The notes beneath the pieces were generated by a model. The model made no database searches. It was given only the letters and a program-made list of their open reading frames with translations, and was not told where the DNA came from. A stretch of DNA of 48,772 bases from ZC4RG17 sp036259475. GTDB taxonomy: Bacteria; Actinomycetota; Acidimicrobiia; Spongiisociales; ZC4RG35. Positions within the stretch are counted from its first letter, which is position 1, and the number at the start of each line of letters is the position of its first letter. Shown piece by piece: positions 7,215 through 14,956 of this stretch. Location of the stretch: the NCBI GenBank assembly GCA_036259475.1, contig DATABS010000057.1:1-48772 (forward strand), read 5' to 3'. A program made the position numbers and the translations under genes.

Positions 7215-8857
7215 CGGCCGAGGAGGTTGGTCCGTCGCACCAGGAACGGACCGAGCGCGACGGCGTCGATCGGCGACGAGGCCATGCACTCGAGGGCCTC
7301 GGCCGGGTGGTCGACCATCGGCCGTCCGGCCGTGTTGAACGATGTGTTGATGAGGACCGGGAGGCCGGTACGAGACTCGAAGCCGGTGAGGACCTGGTGG
7401 AGCAACGGTTCGGCATCTCGATCGACCGTCTGGATCCGGGCGGTGCCGTCGACGTGCACGATCGCCGGTATGCGGGCACGCCATTCAGCTGTCACGGTGT
7501 GCGTGAAGAGCATGTATGGGCTGGGAATCGGCCCGTCGGCGAAGATTTCGCCGGCCCGTTCGACGGTGACGATGGGGGCGATGGGTCGGAACCGCTCCCT
7601 TCCTTTGACGTGGTTCATCCGTTCCACGTTTTCCTCGAAGCCCGGATGGGCCAGGAAGCTCCGGTGGCCGAGTGCCCGGGGCCCGAACTCGCCCGGACCC
7701 TGGAACCAGCCGACAACTCCGTCGTCAGCCAGGATCGCCGCAGCCGCATCGGCGATGTCGGACGGGCGGTCATAAGGCACGCCGGTGTCGTCGAGTATCG
7801 ACTGGATCTGGTCCTCGGACCAGGACCGGCCGAGCGCCGCCGTCTCCATCGGTAGGATCTCGTCGCCCAGCCGTTGGGCGGCGAGGTATGCCGCGCCGAG
7901 GGAAGTCCCGGCGTCCCCGGCGGCAGGCTGCACCCAGATCTCGTCGAATGGTCCCTCGATGTAGAGCCGGGTGTTCGCCACGCAATTGAGGGCGACTCCA
8001 CCCGCCAGGGCGAGTCGGGACTCGCCGGTCGTCTCCGCCAACCAATGGGCTGCCTCCAACAGCACCTCCTCCAGGCGGTTCTGAACCGACCGCGCCAGGT
8101 CGGCTGCGCGAGGGTCGAAGCCGGGACCATCGCCCACCGGGGGTGACAGTTCTCTCCAGGCAGGCAGTTCGGTGGTGAAGCCGCCGTCGTCGTCGAATCG
8201 GACGAGCCGGCGCATGTGCTCGAGATGGGTCGGCTCGCCGTAAGAGGCCAGCGCCATCACCTTGTACTCGTCGCTGCTGCGCAGAAATCCGAGGTGTTCG
8301 GTGAGCTCCTCGTAGAGGAGTCCGAGGGAGTGGGGGAGAGGAGAGGAGGAGAGCGCTTTCAGCTCTCCGCCGGACACCCAGCCGGTCAGAGAAGAGGTCG
8401 TCTCTCCTCGGCCATCGACCACCAGAACCGCGCAATCCGGGTAGCCGGCGGCGAAGTAGGCCGAGGCGGCATGGGCTTCGTGGTGGGGGACGTACGTGAC
8501 GGGGACCGGGGTGTCGGTCCCGAATGTGGTGCGCAGGAAATGGGGCAGACGCTCGGCGTAGAGTGTCCGCAGCTCCTCCCAGTTGTCGGTCGTCGGATCG
8601 CCGGTGGGCCGCGGCAGGCGGGCGGGGTCGTATGAGTAGGCGACTGCGTCGAGCTGGCCGGCGTCGATCCCTTGGCTCTCCAGGCACCAGGCTATCGCCT
8701 TTTCCGGCAGCTCCCAGGCGCTGAACGGCAGCGGACGCTTGCCATGCTTGCGGCGGGAGAAACGCTCCTCTTCGGCGGCCGCCATGACCCGACCGTCGAC
8801 GACCAGGGCGGCCGACGGGTCGTGGAAGACGGCGTTTATCCCCAGCACGTTGGCCAT
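7211..8857 (-). CDS. NodU/CmcH-type O-carbamoyltransferase
   Basis: A 548-residue carbamoyltransferase that uses carbamoyl phosphate and ATP to carbamoylate a sugar or natural product hydroxyl. The N-terminal Kae1-like domain has GINAVFHDPSAALVVDG, AAEEERFSRRKH and HHEAHAASAYFA; the C-terminal YrdC-like domain has GPGEFGPRALGHRS and INTSFNTAGRPMVDHP. The ATG at 8857 opens the five-gene leftward operon, with a SigB/SigF-like promoter at 8889-8913. In a heptose operon, a carbamoylated heptose is a natural guess; 7-O-carbamoyl heptose is known from Pseudomonas LPS core, made by a different enzyme. The real acceptor is not visible from sequence. Confidence 0.9.
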   Translation of the reverse strand: MANVLGINAVFHDPSAALVVDGRVMAAAEEERFSRRKHGKRPLPFSAWELPEKAIAWCLESQGIDAGQLDAVAYSYDPARLPRPTGDPTTDNWEELRTLYAERLPHFLRTTFGTDTPVPVTYVPHHEAHAASAYFAAGYPDCAVLVVDGRGETTSSLTGWVSGGELKALSSSPLPHSLGLLYEELTEHLGFLRSSDEYKVMALASYGEPTHLEHMRRLVRFDDDGGFTTELPAWRELSPPVGDGPGFDPRAADLARSVQNRLEEVLLEAAHWLAETTGESRLALAGGVALNCVANTRLYIEGPFDEIWVQPAAGDAGTSLGAAYLAAQRLGDEILPMETAALGRSWSEDQIQSILDDTGVPYDRPSDIADAAAAILADDGVVGWFQGPGEFGPRALGHRSFLAHPGFEENVERMNHVKGRERFRPIAPIVTVERAGEIFADGPIPSPYMLFTHTVTAEWRARIPAIVHVDGTARIQTVDRDAEPLLHQVLTGFESRTGLPVLINTSFNTAGRPMVDHPAEALECMASSPIDAVALGPFLVRRTNLLGR

Positions 8858-8888
8858 GTGAGTTCCCTCCTCGGTGACATTTCGGGGC

Positions 8889-8913
8889 TACCCGAAGTGC
8901 AGGGGATGAAACA
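8889..8913 (-). promoter_or_regulatory. SigB/SigF-like promoter of the carbamoyltransferase-heptose operon
   Basis: Read on the minus strand, TGTTT (8913-8909), 15 nt, GGGTA (8893-8889): one mismatch in the -35 box. The -10 box ends 31 nt upstream of the ATG at 8857. Confidence 0.6.
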
Positions 8914-8952
8914 CTTGAACCGCTTCTCTGGACCGGGCCGAGCGACCTGCCC

Positions 8953-9435
8953 TCAGGTGAGGGCGTCGAGCGCCCTACGGAGGTAACGCCGGGCAACGAC
9001 GGCTACCAGGGGGCGGAATAGCCGCATCCAACCCTGGAGCTCGATCTCCAGCCGTCGATGCACCTCCGTCGTCTCTCTCTGCGGCGAGAGTTCGAAGACA
9101 TCGATGAACCGCCACCGTCCGTTCTGCCCGCCGGCGAAAACGATGGCCCTCTCGGATACCGCCATCGTCATCTGGGAGAGCGACACACCGGCTGCCCGAG
9201 TTCCGATCACCAACTGACAAACCATTCCCGCCTCAGCGAGCGGGCCGCTGTCATGTTCGACCCGGACAACCGACGGATCCCACAGGACCCAGGCGGGCAC
9301 GTCGCGGATCAATGCCGCCAGCCGCTCCAGCGGCAACGGAATCGTCTCGCCGCGTTCAGTCCAGACCCATGTCGGAAGGGCGGACCTGCCAACGGCTCGG
9401 CTACCAGTATCGACGCGTTCCGTGGTTACGGCCAT
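8953..9435 (-). CDS. SRPBCC-family protein
   Basis: A 160-residue protein with the START-like pattern: an N-terminal strand, then PLERLAALIRDVPAWVLWDPSV, a middle of antiparallel strands (RWRFIDVFELSPQRETTEVHRRLEIELQG, in part) and a basic C-terminal helix (LFRPLVAVVARRYLRRALDAL). Such proteins bind hydrophobic ligands; the ligand here is unknown. The ATG at 9435 lies 10 nt inside the upstream SDR gene, so the two are translationally coupled. It is the last gene of the GT4-GmhA/SDR operon. It is distinct from, and only distantly similar to, the SRPBCC protein at 49-513. Confidence 0.75.
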   Translation of the reverse strand: MAVTTERVDTGSRAVGRSALPTWVWTERGETIPLPLERLAALIRDVPAWVLWDPSVVRVEHDSGPLAEAGMVCQLVIGTRAAGVSLSQMTMAVSERAIVFAGGQNGRWRFIDVFELSPQRETTEVHRRLEIELQGWMRLFRPLVAVVARRYLRRALDALT

Positions 9436-10157
9436 GAGCTCTCGTGGGTCGGGATCACCATCAGTTCGGGGATGACCGTCCCCGGCGGGCAGGTCAGGGC
9501 GAAACCGACCGCTCTCGCCACGCCGGCGGGATCCTGGAGTGTGTCGACGTCGACGTCGGGGAACCGATCGAGTATGAACGGTGTGCGCATGCCCCCGGCG
9601 ACGACCGCCGTCACCCCGATACCCAGTTCGCGGCCTTCGACGTGAAGGGCGTGGCTCAGACCCAGCAGCCCCCACTTGGAGGCGTGGTACGCGGAGGCAT
9701 TGGCCCAGGCACGCTTGGCCGCCGTAGAGACGACGTTGACGATGTGGCCCGACTGGTGGCGTTCGGCCAGCAGGGTGAAGGCATGACGACAGAGATAGAA
9801 GGGTCCATCGAGGTTCACCCCCATGACCGCCCGCCACTGGTCTGGCTCGAGCTCGACGATGGGAACCGTGCGGTCGATGCCGGCATTGTTCACGAGGATG
9901 TCGAATCCCCCCATCTCCCGTTCGACACGCTCCACACCCGCCGCGACCGACTCTTCATCGGACACGTCCATCTCGACCGCCATCGCCGGGGGTCCCAGCT
10001 CTTCCACCATGCCGGCCGTTTCCTTGGCCGACTCGCCGTCGATGTCGGCCGCCGCCACGGCGGCCCCCATCTCGGCGAGCTGACGGGCGATCGCCCGTCC
10101 CAGGCCTCTACCTGCCCCGGTGATCAGGGCCGTCGAGCCGGTCAGCTCACTCTTCAC
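9426..10157 (-). CDS. Short-chain dehydrogenase/reductase
   Basis: A 243-residue classical SDR oxidoreductase. The cofactor motif TGAGRGLG lies at 13-20, an aspartate after the second strand (AADID) suggests NAD(H) preference, NNAG is at 90-93, and the catalytic set is S144, Y157 and K161 (YHASK). The ATG at 10157 overlaps the stop of GT4-GmhA by 4 nt. It is too short, and has the wrong layout, to be the extended SDR HldD that epimerises ADP-heptose, so I do not call it that. A role in oxidising or reducing a glycan or lipid intermediate is possible. Confidence 0.88.
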   Translation of the reverse strand: MKSELTGSTALITGAGRGLGRAIARQLAEMGAAVAAADIDGESAKETAGMVEELGPPAMAVEMDVSDEESVAAGVERVEREMGGFDILVNNAGIDRTVPIVELEPDQWRAVMGVNLDGPFYLCRHAFTLLAERHQSGHIVNVVSTAAKRAWANASAYHASKWGLLGLSHALHVEGRELGIGVTAVVAGGMRTPFILDRFPDVDVDTLQDPAGVARAVGFALTCPPGTVIPELMVIPTHESSWP

Positions 10158-12019
10158 TTGAGACCTCCTGACGAGGCTCGGACTCGGAATTCGTCTTCGG
10201 TGGGTGCTCGATCGGCGTCCATCGACATGGCGGACTCCACGAGGGCGCTGAGGATGTGGATCAGCACTACGTGGATCTCCTGGATCCGCTGGGTGTTGCG
10301 GGAGGGGACCACTATGGCGATGTCGGAAGCATCGACCATGGCGCCCCCATCGCCTCCCAGCAGCGAAATGGTGGTGATTCCCAAGTCACGAGCCGTGTCG
10401 AAGGCGCGCACCAGGTTCGCCGAATTGCCACTGGTGCTGAGTCCCACCAGCACGTCACCCTCCCGGCCCAGACCCTCGACCTGACGGGCGAACACGTCGT
10501 CGAAGCCCACGTCGTTGGCCCAGGCGGTGATGACGGCGGTGTCGGTGTTGAGGGACACGACTCCCAGCGCCGGGCGGCCCTCGATGAGGAAGCGTCCCAT
10601 CAACTCCGCCGCCAGGTGTTGGGACTGGGCGGCACTGCCGCCGTTGCCGGCCACCATGACCCGCCCGCCGTTGCGCAGGCAACTCACGATCTGCCTTCCT
10701 GCCCGCATCAGAGGGACGTCGAGCTCGCCGCTTCGCATCAGGACCCCGGACAACTCCTCGAGCGCTCGTCCGAATACCGGCGTCGACGAGGCCACGGGAA
10801 CCCGGTCGACGCCGTCGACGATCTCCTCGTACAACTCCATCAGGGAGTCGCTCACCTTTTGCCAGGTGAAGAGGTCCTCGGCCCGGCGCCGTGCGTTCTC
10901 CGACAGAGTCGAGGCCAGCCACGGAAGGGTACGCAATTCCTGCAGACGATCCGCCACCGCCTGCGCATCCCGGGGCGGGACGAGAAACCCGGTCTCGCCA
11001 TCCCTGACGGTGTATTTGATCCCTCCGACGTTGCTTCCCACGACCGGGAGGCCGCACGCCATGGCCTCCAGGGGCGTGATTCCGAACGGCTCGTACCACG
11101 GTGTGGTCACGAACACGTCGGCTGCCCCGTACAACTGAGGAAGGAGGTGATGATCGACCCGACCGGTGAAGCGGACGTGGTCGCCGACCCCCAGTTCATC
11201 GGCGAGGGTCATCAATCCACGCACATATTCGTCGTCTTGGGGGTCGTCGCTGGAGCCACCGGCGATGACAAGGGAGGCGTTGTCGACCCCCCTGGTCCTG
11301 AGTTCGGCCAGCGCCTCTATCACGGTGTCGACACCCTTGCGGGGGACCATGCGTCCGACGTGCAGGATGATCCACTCGTCCTCATCCCAGCCCTTCCTGG
11401 CCCGGGCGAGACTCCTCCCGACGGGACGAAAGACGTCGGTGTCCACCCCGCAGGGGATCGTGACGATCCTGGAGCGAGGAACGTCGTACCACCGCATCAG
11501 GTCCGCCTCGTCCTGGGGACACTCGGCGATGATCGCCGTCGCCTCGTCCATGACAGACTGCTCCATCTTCACCCGGTCGCCGGGGAAGCGGTCGGAGTCA
11601 CCCTGATGGATCACGCGGACTGCGCCGAGGGCGTGGAAGGTGACAACGAACGGAAGGCCCAGCCAGCGCTTCAGATCCCTCGCCACCATGCCGGACATGA
11701 AGAAGTTGGCGTGGGCGATGTCGTACCCATCCATCCGGTTTCGCATCCAGGCGGCGAAGGCGGCCATGTGCTCGGTCAGCTCCTCCTTCGGAATCGGCTC
11801 GGCCGGGCCGGCCGGCACGTGGACGACCCGCAGCCCCGGTTCAACCTCGACGATCTCGGACAGGTCCTCGGCGTCTCGGCGAGTGAAGACGTCGATGGTG
11901 TGCCCTGCCGCGGCGAGGCTGGACGCCACCTCGCGGACATAGACGTTCTGGCCGCCGGCGTCGACGCTTCCCATCTTGGCGAGGGGCGAGGCATGTTCGC
12001 TGATCAGGGCTATACGCAT
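10154..12019 (-). CDS. Fusion: GT4 glycosyltransferase and GmhA sedoheptulose-7-phosphate isomerase
   Basis: A 621-residue fusion. Residues 1 to about 405 form a GT4 glycosyltransferase: SVDAGGQNVYVREVASSLA, FHALG, HVGRMVPRKGVDTVIEAL, and the donor motif EPFGITPLEAMACGLPVVGS. Residues from about 408 form an SIS domain of GmhA type: GNGGSAAQSQHLAAEL (458-473), LSTSGNSANLVRAF, and RIQEIHVVLIHIL with a likely metal or catalytic histidine pair. GmhA converts sedoheptulose 7-phosphate to D-glycero-D-manno-heptose 7-phosphate, the first step of heptose synthesis. The ATG at 12019 follows a SigB/SigF-like promoter (12030-12054) after 10 nt, so the mRNA may be leaderless. It heads an operon with the SDR and SRPBCC genes and is divergent from HldE. 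Confidence 0.92.
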   Translation of the reverse strand: MRIALISEHASPLAKMGSVDAGGQNVYVREVASSLAAAGHTIDVFTRRDAEDLSEIVEVEPGLRVVHVPAGPAEPIPKEELTEHMAAFAAWMRNRMDGYDIAHANFFMSGMVARDLKRWLGLPFVVTFHALGAVRVIHQGDSDRFPGDRVKMEQSVMDEATAIIAECPQDEADLMRWYDVPRSRIVTIPCGVDTDVFRPVGRSLARARKGWDEDEWIILHVGRMVPRKGVDTVIEALAELRTRGVDNASLVIAGGSSDDPQDDEYVRGLMTLADELGVGDHVRFTGRVDHHLLPQLYGAADVFVTTPWYEPFGITPLEAMACGLPVVGSNVGGIKYTVRDGETGFLVPPRDAQAVADRLQELRTLPWLASTLSENARRRAEDLFTWQKVSDSLMELYEEIVDGVDRVPVASSTPVFGRALEELSGVLMRSGELDVPLMRAGRQIVSCLRNGGRVMVAGNGGSAAQSQHLAAELMGRFLIEGRPALGVVSLNTDTAVITAWANDVGFDDVFARQVEGLGREGDVLVGLSTSGNSANLVRAFDTARDLGITTISLLGGDGGAMVDASDIAIVVPSRNTQRIQEIHVVLIHILSALVESAMSMDADRAPTEDEFRVRASSGGLK

Positions 12020-12029
12020 GAGTCACCTC

Positions 12030-12054
12030 TACCCGTCGAAACGACGCGAAAACT
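12030..12054 (-). promoter_or_regulatory. SigB/SigF-like promoter of the GT4-GmhA operon
   Basis: Read on the minus strand, AGTTT (12054-12050), 15 nt, GGGTA (12034-12030): one -35 mismatch. It ends 10 nt from the ATG at 12019, the same distance seen at 2239/2250 and 18300/18289. Confidence 0.6.
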
Positions 12055-12090
12055 TCTCTTCTCTCCCCCCGAATGTCGAATCACTTCTCC

Positions 12091-12116
12091 TGTTTCGGAA
12101 GCGCTTCGAACGGTTA
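12091..12116 (+). promoter_or_regulatory. Possible SigB/SigF-like promoter for HldE
   Basis: TGTTT (12091-12095), 16 nt, GGTTA (12112-12116): one mismatch in each box. If it is real, the ATG at 12116 overlaps the -10 box and translation would begin at the in-frame ATG at 12128. Weaker than the other copies. Confidence 0.35.
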
Positions 12117-13624
12117 TGGCACAGGCAATGGTCAACGTGAGTCTCCGTGCCGTCGGCGACCGCCCCCAAAGCGACATCCTCGACAGTTTCAAGTCGACCC
12201 GGGCGCTGGTGGTGGGAGAGGCGATGCTCGACGTCTACCTCAAGGGCCCGGTCACCCGACTGAGTCCCGAAGGCCCGTTTCCGATCGTCGACGCCGCCGG
12301 ACGGGAGGCAACGCTGGGAGGCGCCGCCAACGTGGCCGCCAACCTGGCGGCCATGGGAGCGCAGGTATCTCTCGTCTCGGTGACAGGCGACGACCGCACT
12401 GGCGAAGAGGTGGCGGCGCTGGCAAAGCTCTGTGGTATCGATGTCGTCGGTGTAGTGCGCGACCCGCGCCGGGAGACGCTGGCCAAGCTTCGGATAGTTG
12501 GCGACGACCGAACCATTGCGCGGGTCGACCAAGGGTCGACCGACTCTCTGGATGCGATAACCGAATCCCACGTGGTCGAACACCTGCAACAACTAGCGGC
12601 AGAGGCGGACGTGATCGTTGCCTCCGACTATCGCTACGGCGTCGTGAGCGATGAGATCATCGACTATCTGGGGAAGGCGGCCGACCGTCAGGTCGTAGTG
12701 GTCGACTCGAAGGACCTGGGTCGCTTTCGTCGAATGCGTCCCACCGCCGTCACGTCGAACTACTCGGAGATCGTGAGTCTGGTGGGAGCGGTTCCGGAAG
12801 CAGGCTCCGACCGACTCGCCCACCTAGCAAGCCTGGGACCCGAGATCGCCGCTTCGACGGGGGCGGCAGTGGCTGCCGTAACTGTCGACGCCGACGGCGT
12901 GGTCGTCGTGGATGAGACGGGTCTTACCTCCCACGTACCTTCCGCCGGACGGGCGGCCGACCCTTGCGGAGGGGGTGACACGTTCACCGCAGCCATGTCA
13001 CTCGGCCTCGCCGTCGGGGCTGCTCCCCTGGAGGCGGCCGGTCTCGCCAGCCGGGCGGCGGCGATCGTCGTGGCGCGGCATGGGACAGCGGTGTGCTCGC
13101 TCGAACAGCTACGCAACGGGCACGACGACAAGTGGTGTCCCGACGTGGACACGCTCGTCGACATCATCACCCGGCGCCGCATGGCAGGCCAGTCGATCGT
13201 GTTCACCAACGGGTGCTTCGATGTCCTCCATGCCGGCCACGTGGCCTCCCTCAAAGAGGCGGCGTCCATGGGCGACGTGCTCATCGTCGCCCTCAACAGC
13301 GATGCGAGCATCGCCCGGCTCAAGGGCGACGGCCGGCCTGTCAACGAGTTGGCGGATCGGGCGGCCGTCATCGCCGGTCTTTCCGTCGTGGACCACGTCG
13401 TTGCCTTCGACGAGGAGTCACCGCTCGGACTGCTCCGGCGCCTACGACCGGACGTCTACTGCAAGGGGGGCGATTACCGAGGTCGATGGATCCCCGAGAT
13501 GGACCTGGTCCGTAGCTGGGGTGGCCGATTCGAGCTCACCTCCTACCTGCCGGATCGCTCGACCACCGCAACGGTTGAAAAGGTCCGCGCCCAAGCAGTG
13601 GTCGGGGTCGGAGCGAGGCGGTGA
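12116..13624 (+). CDS. hldE: Bifunctional heptose-7-phosphate kinase / heptose-1-phosphate adenylyltransferase
   Basis: A 502-residue HldE (RfaE). The N-terminal PfkB/ribokinase domain (about 28-325) has VGEAMLDVYLKGPVTRLSPE, LGGAANVAANLAAMGA and PCGGGDTF with the catalytic D288. It phosphorylates heptose 7-phosphate at O-1. The C-terminal nucleotidyltransferase domain (about 360-500) has FTNGCFDVLHAGH, with the HxGH motif at 372-375, LNSDASIARLKG and YCKGGDY, and makes ADP-heptose. Between these steps GmhB (fused at 5733-7214) removes the 7-phosphate. The first in-frame ATG after the divergent gene is 12116; 12128 is an alternative that fits the weak promoter. The frame stays open far upstream only as a shadow of the opposite gene. 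The GTGA overlap at 13621 couples the next gene. Confidence 0.95.
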   Translation: MAQAMVNVSLRAVGDRPQSDILDSFKSTRALVVGEAMLDVYLKGPVTRLSPEGPFPIVDAAGREATLGGAANVAANLAAMGAQVSLVSVTGDDRTGEEVAALAKLCGIDVVGVVRDPRRETLAKLRIVGDDRTIARVDQGSTDSLDAITESHVVEHLQQLAAEADVIVASDYRYGVVSDEIIDYLGKAADRQVVVVDSKDLGRFRRMRPTAVTSNYSEIVSLVGAVPEAGSDRLAHLASLGPEIAASTGAAVAAVTVDADGVVVVDETGLTSHVPSAGRAADPCGGGDTFTAAMSLGLAVGAAPLEAAGLASRAAAIVVARHGTAVCSLEQLRNGHDDKWCPDVDTLVDIITRRRMAGQSIVFTNGCFDVLHAGHVASLKEAASMGDVLIVALNSDASIARLKGDGRPVNELADRAAVIAGLSVVDHVVAFDEESPLGLLRRLRPDVYCKGGDYRGRWIPEMDLVRSWGGRFELTSYLPDRSTTATVEKVRAQAVVGVGARR

Positions 13625-14643
13625 GCCGGCTCGACGGGTCAGCTCTCAACATTCTCACCTGGCACATCCACGGCACGTACCTCCAGATGCTGGGGAGTGT
13701 CGACCACCGAATCCACGTCGCCGTCAAGGACGGCCGACCACCTCGCTTCGCCGGACTTCCACCCGGCCGTGAGTGGCCATCGAACCTCACCGAAGTCCCG
13801 GCGGACGAGGTGGCCGGCCTCGAGCTCGACTGCGTGCTCTTCCAGTCCGACGAGAACTGGCTCGTGGACCAGCACGAGGTCCTCACCGAGGACCAGCGAC
13901 GGCTGCCCCGCCTGTACCTCGAGCACGATCCGCCCGGCCACGACGGCGACTCGTGTTTCTCTTCTCGTCACCCCGTCGACGACCCCGACGTCCGGATCGT
14001 CCATGTCACCCACTTCAACGACCTCATGTGGGACAGTGGCGAGGCGCCCACGACAGTCATCGAGCACGCCGTGCCCGATAGGGGTGCCGTCTATCACGGC
14101 GGGTTGGAGAGAGGTTTGGTGGTGGTGAACAACCTCGCCCGGAGAGGGCGGCGGCTGGGGCGCGACCTCTACGAGCAAGTTCGCGACGAGGTGCCGCTCG
14201 ACTTGGTCGGGATGGGGTCGTTCGAGGTGGCCGGCGGCATCGGCGAGGTGCCCCCCGACGAGCTCTCCGTCTTCGCCGCCCGTTACCGCTTCTTCTTCCA
14301 TCCCATCCGCTACACGAGCCTGGGCCTGGCGCTCTGTGAGGCGATGATGATGGGCATGCCCGTGGTTGCTCTGGCAACCACCGAAGCGGTCACGGTGATC
14401 GAAGACGGGGTGTCGGGATTCATCTCCACCGACATCGACCACCTCATCGATGGCATGCATCAGCTTCTCGCCCACCCCGAAGTCGCCCGGGAAATGGGCC
14501 GAGCCGCCCGGCAAATAGCCCTCGACCGGTTCGCCATGTCCCGTTTCGCCGCCGAGTGGACGTCGCTGATCAGCCAAACGGTGACCGGCGGCTCTCTTGC
14601 GGTACTCGGTGATGGCGAGTTTGATCACGGCCGAATCGGGTAG
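13621..14643 (+). CDS. Glycosyltransferase (GT-B fold, GT4-like)
   Basis: A 340-residue glycosyltransferase, coupled to HldE by a GTGA overlap, which sets the GTG start at 13621. The N-terminus (LNILTWHIHGTYLQML) lies in the acceptor domain. The C-terminal donor domain shows RFFFHPIRYTSLGLALCEAM, MPVVALATTEAVTVI and the ending ARQIALDRFAMSRFAAEW, as in GT4 proteins that process a nucleotide sugar. Co-transcription with HldE makes a heptose-containing glycan its probable target. Its 3' end carries the promoter for the next small gene (14618-14642). Substrates unknown. Confidence 0.85.
   Translation: MSRLDGSALNILTWHIHGTYLQMLGSVDHRIHVAVKDGRPPRFAGLPPGREWPSNLTEVPADEVAGLELDCVLFQSDENWLVDQHEVLTEDQRRLPRLYLEHDPPGHDGDSCFSSRHPVDDPDVRIVHVTHFNDLMWDSGEAPTTVIEHAVPDRGAVYHGGLERGLVVVNNLARRGRRLGRDLYEQVRDEVPLDLVGMGSFEVAGGIGEVPPDELSVFAARYRFFFHPIRYTSLGLALCEAMMMGMPVVALATTEAVTVIEDGVSGFISTDIDHLIDGMHQLLAHPEVAREMGRAARQIALDRFAMSRFAAEWTSLISQTVTGGSLAVLGDGEFDHGRIG
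14618..14642 (+). promoter_or_regulatory. SigB/SigF-like promoter inside the end of the glycosyltransferase gene
   Basis: AGTTT (14618-14622), 15 nt, GGGTA (14638-14642), with one -35 mismatch. It lies in the last 26 codons of the upstream gene and 35 nt before the ATG at 14678, so it could drive 14678-16613 separately. Confidence 0.6.
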
Positions 14644-14677
14644 CGCGCCCCCGACACACAAGGAGAAGAGGAGAGGC

Positions 14678-14932
14678 ATGGGCAAGCTCACGAAGATCAT
14701 GCTGGGGCTGCTCATCGGGGCCGGAGTCTGGTGGCTCGCCAAAAGGGCTTGGCTCTTCCGCCAGGGCACCGAGGCGGAACCGCCGGCTATGCCTAATACC
14801 GTCTCGCCCGCTGCCGCGCAGAGGAATGCATCCGGGTCGCCCGATCCGGTGGACGAGGCAATCGACGAGTCGTTTCCGGCCTCTGATCCGCCGTCCTATG
14901 CCGGGGCCAGGGGCCACGGCGACGGCTCCTAG
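14678..14932 (+). CDS. Small membrane-anchored protein with an SFPASDPPS motif
   Basis: An 84-residue protein. One hydrophobic segment (IMLGLLIGAGVWWLA, about residues 7-21) is followed by a polar linker and a conserved-looking C-terminal block DEAIDESFPASDPPSY. Similar DESFPASDPPS tails occur in many short uncharacterised bacterial proteins of stress or membrane gene sets. A rich ribosome site (AGGAGAAGAGGAGAGG) precedes the ATG at 14678. It starts a run with the GT2, holin-like and 16293 genes under a SigB/SigF-like promoter. Molecular function unknown. Confidence 0.75.
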   Translation: MGKLTKIMLGLLIGAGVWWLAKRAWLFRQGTEAEPPAMPNTVSPAAAQRNASGSPDPVDEAIDESFPASDPPSYAGARGHGDGS

Positions 14933-14956
14933 CAGTCGACGGGCCGGAGAGCCGCG

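Noticed and set aside
9426..10157. HldD ADP-heptose epimerase
   Set aside because: The protein is too short and has classical SDR motifs, unlike the extended SDR HldD.
10256..13624. A 1122-codon open frame upstream of and including HldE
   Set aside because: The first about 620 codons lie antisense to the GT4-GmhA gene and show no domain; the protein begins at the HldE kinase domain near 12116-12128.
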